From Lachnospiraceae bacterium (GTDB lineage: Bacteria; Bacillota; Clostridia; Lachnospirales; Lachnospiraceae), in contig JAGCSS010000247.1 in NCBI GenBank assembly GCA_017964055.1, positions 1-7,752 on the forward strand: a stretch of DNA of 7,752 nucleotides. Reading direction: 5' to 3'. The notes beneath the pieces were generated by a model, which was given only the letters and a program-made list of their open reading frames with translations, did not search any database and was not told the origin of the DNA. Below are positions 6,472 to 7,752 of this stretch, one piece after another; the first letter of the stretch is position 1, and every line of letters begins with the position of its first letter. The translations under genes and the position numbers were made by a program.

Positions 6472-6480
6472 GCCAAACTA

Positions 6481-6508
6481 TTGAGAAACCCCGCAGGAAT
6501 GCTATAAT
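6481..6508 (+). promoter_or_regulatory. Promoter of the aquaporin gene
   Basis: There is a -35 TTGAGA (6481-6486), a 16-bp spacer and a perfect -10 TATAAT (6503-6508) preceded by TGC, an extended -10. Transcription should begin near 6515, leaving a leader of about 100 nt. Its -35 lies only 9 bp from the -35 of the divergent transporter promoter, so the two may compete or share regulation. Confidence 0.7.
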
Positions 6509-6550
6509 CTATATATGGGGTTCGTTTTTCATGCCCTAAATAAGAAAAGG

Positions 6551-6588
6551 CAAGCAGGATTATGCAAAGCATAAACTGCGCGTGCTTG
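6551..6588 (+). other. Two-tier hairpin in the aquaporin mRNA leader
   Basis: CAAGCA (6551-6556) pairs with TGCTTG (6583-6588), enclosing a perfect TTATGC/AAA/GCATAA hairpin (6560-6574). It ends about 12 nt before the AGGAG ribosome binding site at 6601. The role is unknown. It could affect translation or mRNA stability, and no known riboswitch class is recognised. Confidence 0.35.
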
Positions 6589-6615
6589 GAACAAAGTGGA
6601 AGGAGAAGGAAACTT

Positions 6616-7311
6616 ATGAAAAAGTATCTGGCAGAGTTTATCGGAACAATGACACTTGTGGTACTCGGCTGCGGAACCGCTATGCTCGTCGGCTGTGACG
6701 CGGCAAACGGCAGCGGATACCTGCTCACGGCTCTTGCTTTCGGTCTCACGATCGTGGCTATGGCTTACAGCATCGGCAATATCTCGGGCTGCCACATCAA
6801 TCCGGCCGTATCGCTCGGCGTACTCTTAAGCGGCGGCATGGAAGTTAAAGAGTTCGTATGCTATGTGATCTCCCAGTGCCTCGGAGCACTCGCGGGATCC
6901 GGCCTGCTGGCACTCATTTTCAAACTCGGCGGCGTAACCGACAAGACCGGCGGCTTCGGTTCGAACGGACTCGGAGGCGTAAACGGCAGCGCGCTTGCGG
7001 GACTCCTGGTTGAGATCGTTCTGACCTTCATCTTTGTGATCGCGATCCTCGGTGTAACCTCGAAAAAGGCCGCCCACGGGTCGTTCGGCGGACTGGTGAT
7101 CGGTCTGACCCTCGTTGTAGTGCACATCCTCGGCATCGGCCTTACGGGCACCAGCGTTAACCCCGCCCGCAGCATCGGCCCCGCGATCGTCGCAGCCATC
7201 GGCGGCAAGACGGACGCCATTGCTTCGGTATGGGTATTCATCGTAGGTCCTCTCGTCGGCGCAGCCATCGCGGCATGCGTTTACAAGGCACTCGAAGGCT
7301 CGAAGAAATAA
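6616..7311 (+). CDS. aqpZ: Aquaporin Z, water channel (MIP family)
   Basis: This is a complete 231-residue channel, the same length as E. coli AqpZ, with six TM segments. Both pore half-helices are present: NPA at residues 62-64 (SGCHINPAVSLG) and NPA at 182-184 (GTSVNPARSIGP). Aligning the surrounding motifs with AqpZ places Phe42, His170, Thr179 and Arg185 at the aromatic/Arg selectivity filter. That is the Phe/His/Thr/Arg set of water-selective aquaporins rather than the wider glycerol-facilitator filter, so fast osmotic water flow across the cytoplasmic membrane is the expected role. I chose the ATG at 6616 because AAGGAG and AAGG lie just upstream and MKKYLAEFIGT matches the family's N-terminus. 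The upstream in-frame ATG at 6562 sits in the leader hairpin and would add 18 unrelated residues. It is monocistronic: its own promoter is at 6481 and a strong terminator follows 16 bp after the stop. Confidence 0.93.
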   Translation: MKKYLAEFIGTMTLVVLGCGTAMLVGCDAANGSGYLLTALAFGLTIVAMAYSIGNISGCHINPAVSLGVLLSGGMEVKEFVCYVISQCLGALAGSGLLALIFKLGGVTDKTGGFGSNGLGGVNGSALAGLLVEIVLTFIFVIAILGVTSKKAAHGSFGGLVIGLTLVVVHILGIGLTGTSVNPARSIGPAIVAAIGGKTDAIASVWVFIVGPLVGAAIAACVYKALEGSKK

Positions 7312-7327
7312 CCATCGGTAAAACAGC

Positions 7328-7382
7328 GGTGCCTGTCACCATAAACTTTTGTTTATGGTGACAGGCGCCTTTTCTTTTTATT
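7328..7382 (+). terminator. Strong Rho-independent terminator of aqpZ
   Basis: Arms 7328-7346 and 7351-7369 form a 19-bp stem with a TTTT loop and a single G-U wobble when read as plus-strand RNA. A T-rich tract (TTTTCTTTTTATT, 7370-7382) follows. Read from the minus strand, the wobble becomes an A-C mismatch and only a short T-run follows, so it is mainly an aqpZ terminator but could also stop the converging gene. The T-tract overlaps the stop codon of that gene (7378-7380). Confidence 0.93.
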
Positions 7383-7752
7383 CTGTGACCAGTATTCCCA
7401 GTATGTCAAAGCAGCTGCCCTCAGACACCGTAACCGTCACCGTATGTGTCCCCGTCTCACTGCCCGAATATACCTGCTCTGCATACACGCTGTTGCCCCA
7501 GCCTCCGGAAAAGTCCGCGTCTATCGCGCGCACGCTCTTCCCGTCTATCAGGATATCCGCTCTGCCGTAAGTACCCGAAACACTTCTGTAATACAGTATT
7601 CCGATCCTTTTCGCGTTAACGGTAAATGTGATGCTGCCGCCGTCCTTCGTCTGCCATCCGTTCGCAAATTCGCTCCAGGCAACGCTCTTTGCCTCAAAGC
7701 CCGATGTCTCATCTGCCGTGAGCACCCTGTTATCGAGGATGCGCGCATTCAT
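7378..7752 (-). CDS. C-terminal part of a probable surface/secreted protein with a beta-rich domain
   Basis: On the minus strand 124 codons lead to a TAA at 7380-7378. An ATG happens to fall on the window's last base, but no upstream sequence is visible. The text reads like the end of a larger protein, so the true start is probably outside. The visible part is rich in Thr, Ser, Val and Gly with alternating hydrophobic strands: GGSITFTV, GILYYRSVSGTYGRADILIDG, FSGGWGNSVYAEQVY, THTVTVTV and FDILGILV. This pattern is typical of a jelly-roll, carbohydrate-binding-like domain. I have a weak impression of similar C-termini on SGNH/GDSL hydrolases from gut Clostridia, but the catalytic part is not in the window and this is not established. 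It converges with aqpZ, with only the terminator between them. Confidence 0.65.
   Translation of the reverse strand: MNARILDNRVLTADETSGFEAKSVAWSEFANGWQTKDGGSITFTVNAKRIGILYYRSVSGTYGRADILIDGKSVRAIDADFSGGWGNSVYAEQVYSGSETGTHTVTVTVSEGSCFDILGILVTE

Noticed and set aside
6562..6615. Upstream start of aqpZ at 6562
   Set aside because: It adds residues unlike any MIP N-terminus and sits inside a leader hairpin. The 6616 start has a strong ribosome site and a family-like N-terminus.
6861..7268. Minus-strand open frame opposite aqpZ
   Set aside because: It is an antisense shadow of a gene with both NPA motifs and a complete selectivity filter.

Overview
The window looks like chromosomal DNA from a Gram-positive Bacillota, most likely a member of the Clostridia and perhaps Lachnospiraceae. 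The support is a long SRP RNA of the Bacillus/Clostridium type with an Alu domain, strong GGAG-type ribosome binding sites, sigma-A-like TTGACA/TATAAT promoters, and the general character of the proteins. The family-level placement is inference. No database search was possible.

Layout. (1) Positions 1-4624, minus strand: a three-gene run with gaps of 23 and 36 bp, read right to left. First is a 770-residue protein with a degenerate cyclic-nucleotide-binding-like domain at its N-terminus and a long helical remainder of unknown function. Second is a 241-residue ABC-2-type ATPase. Third is a TPR-like protein that turns into a very acidic tail ending in a (Glu-X)n tract, and it runs off the left edge. 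The TPR gene starts at GTG and has no stop inside the window. A promoter sits just ahead of the first gene. (2) Positions 4625-5228: an intergenic region with no protein gene. It holds that promoter, a terminator-like hairpin, a nested inverted-repeat element of about 110 bp, and the SRP RNA gene (ffs/scr, minus strand) with its own strong promoter. (3) Positions 5229-6347, minus strand: a ten-TM-type EamA/DMT transporter with an unusual acidic cytosolic-type insert. (4) Positions 6348-6615: a divergent promoter region. (5) Positions 6616-7311, plus strand: aquaporin Z with a complete water-type selectivity filter, closed by a strong 19-bp-stem terminator. (6) Positions 7378-7752, minus strand: the C-terminal part of what looks like a secreted or surface protein with a beta-rich domain, converging on aqpZ.

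How it fits together. The SRP RNA, EamA transporter and aquaporin look like ordinary core or housekeeping genes. The part that may be undescribed is the three-gene unit at 1-4624: a putative ligand sensor with no DNA-binding domain, an ABC ATPase with no permease in view, and a TPR/acidic scaffold protein. Its gene order suggests that the three act together, but the sequence alone does not say in what process. The second item worth following is the compact multi-hairpin element between the SRP RNA and this operon.
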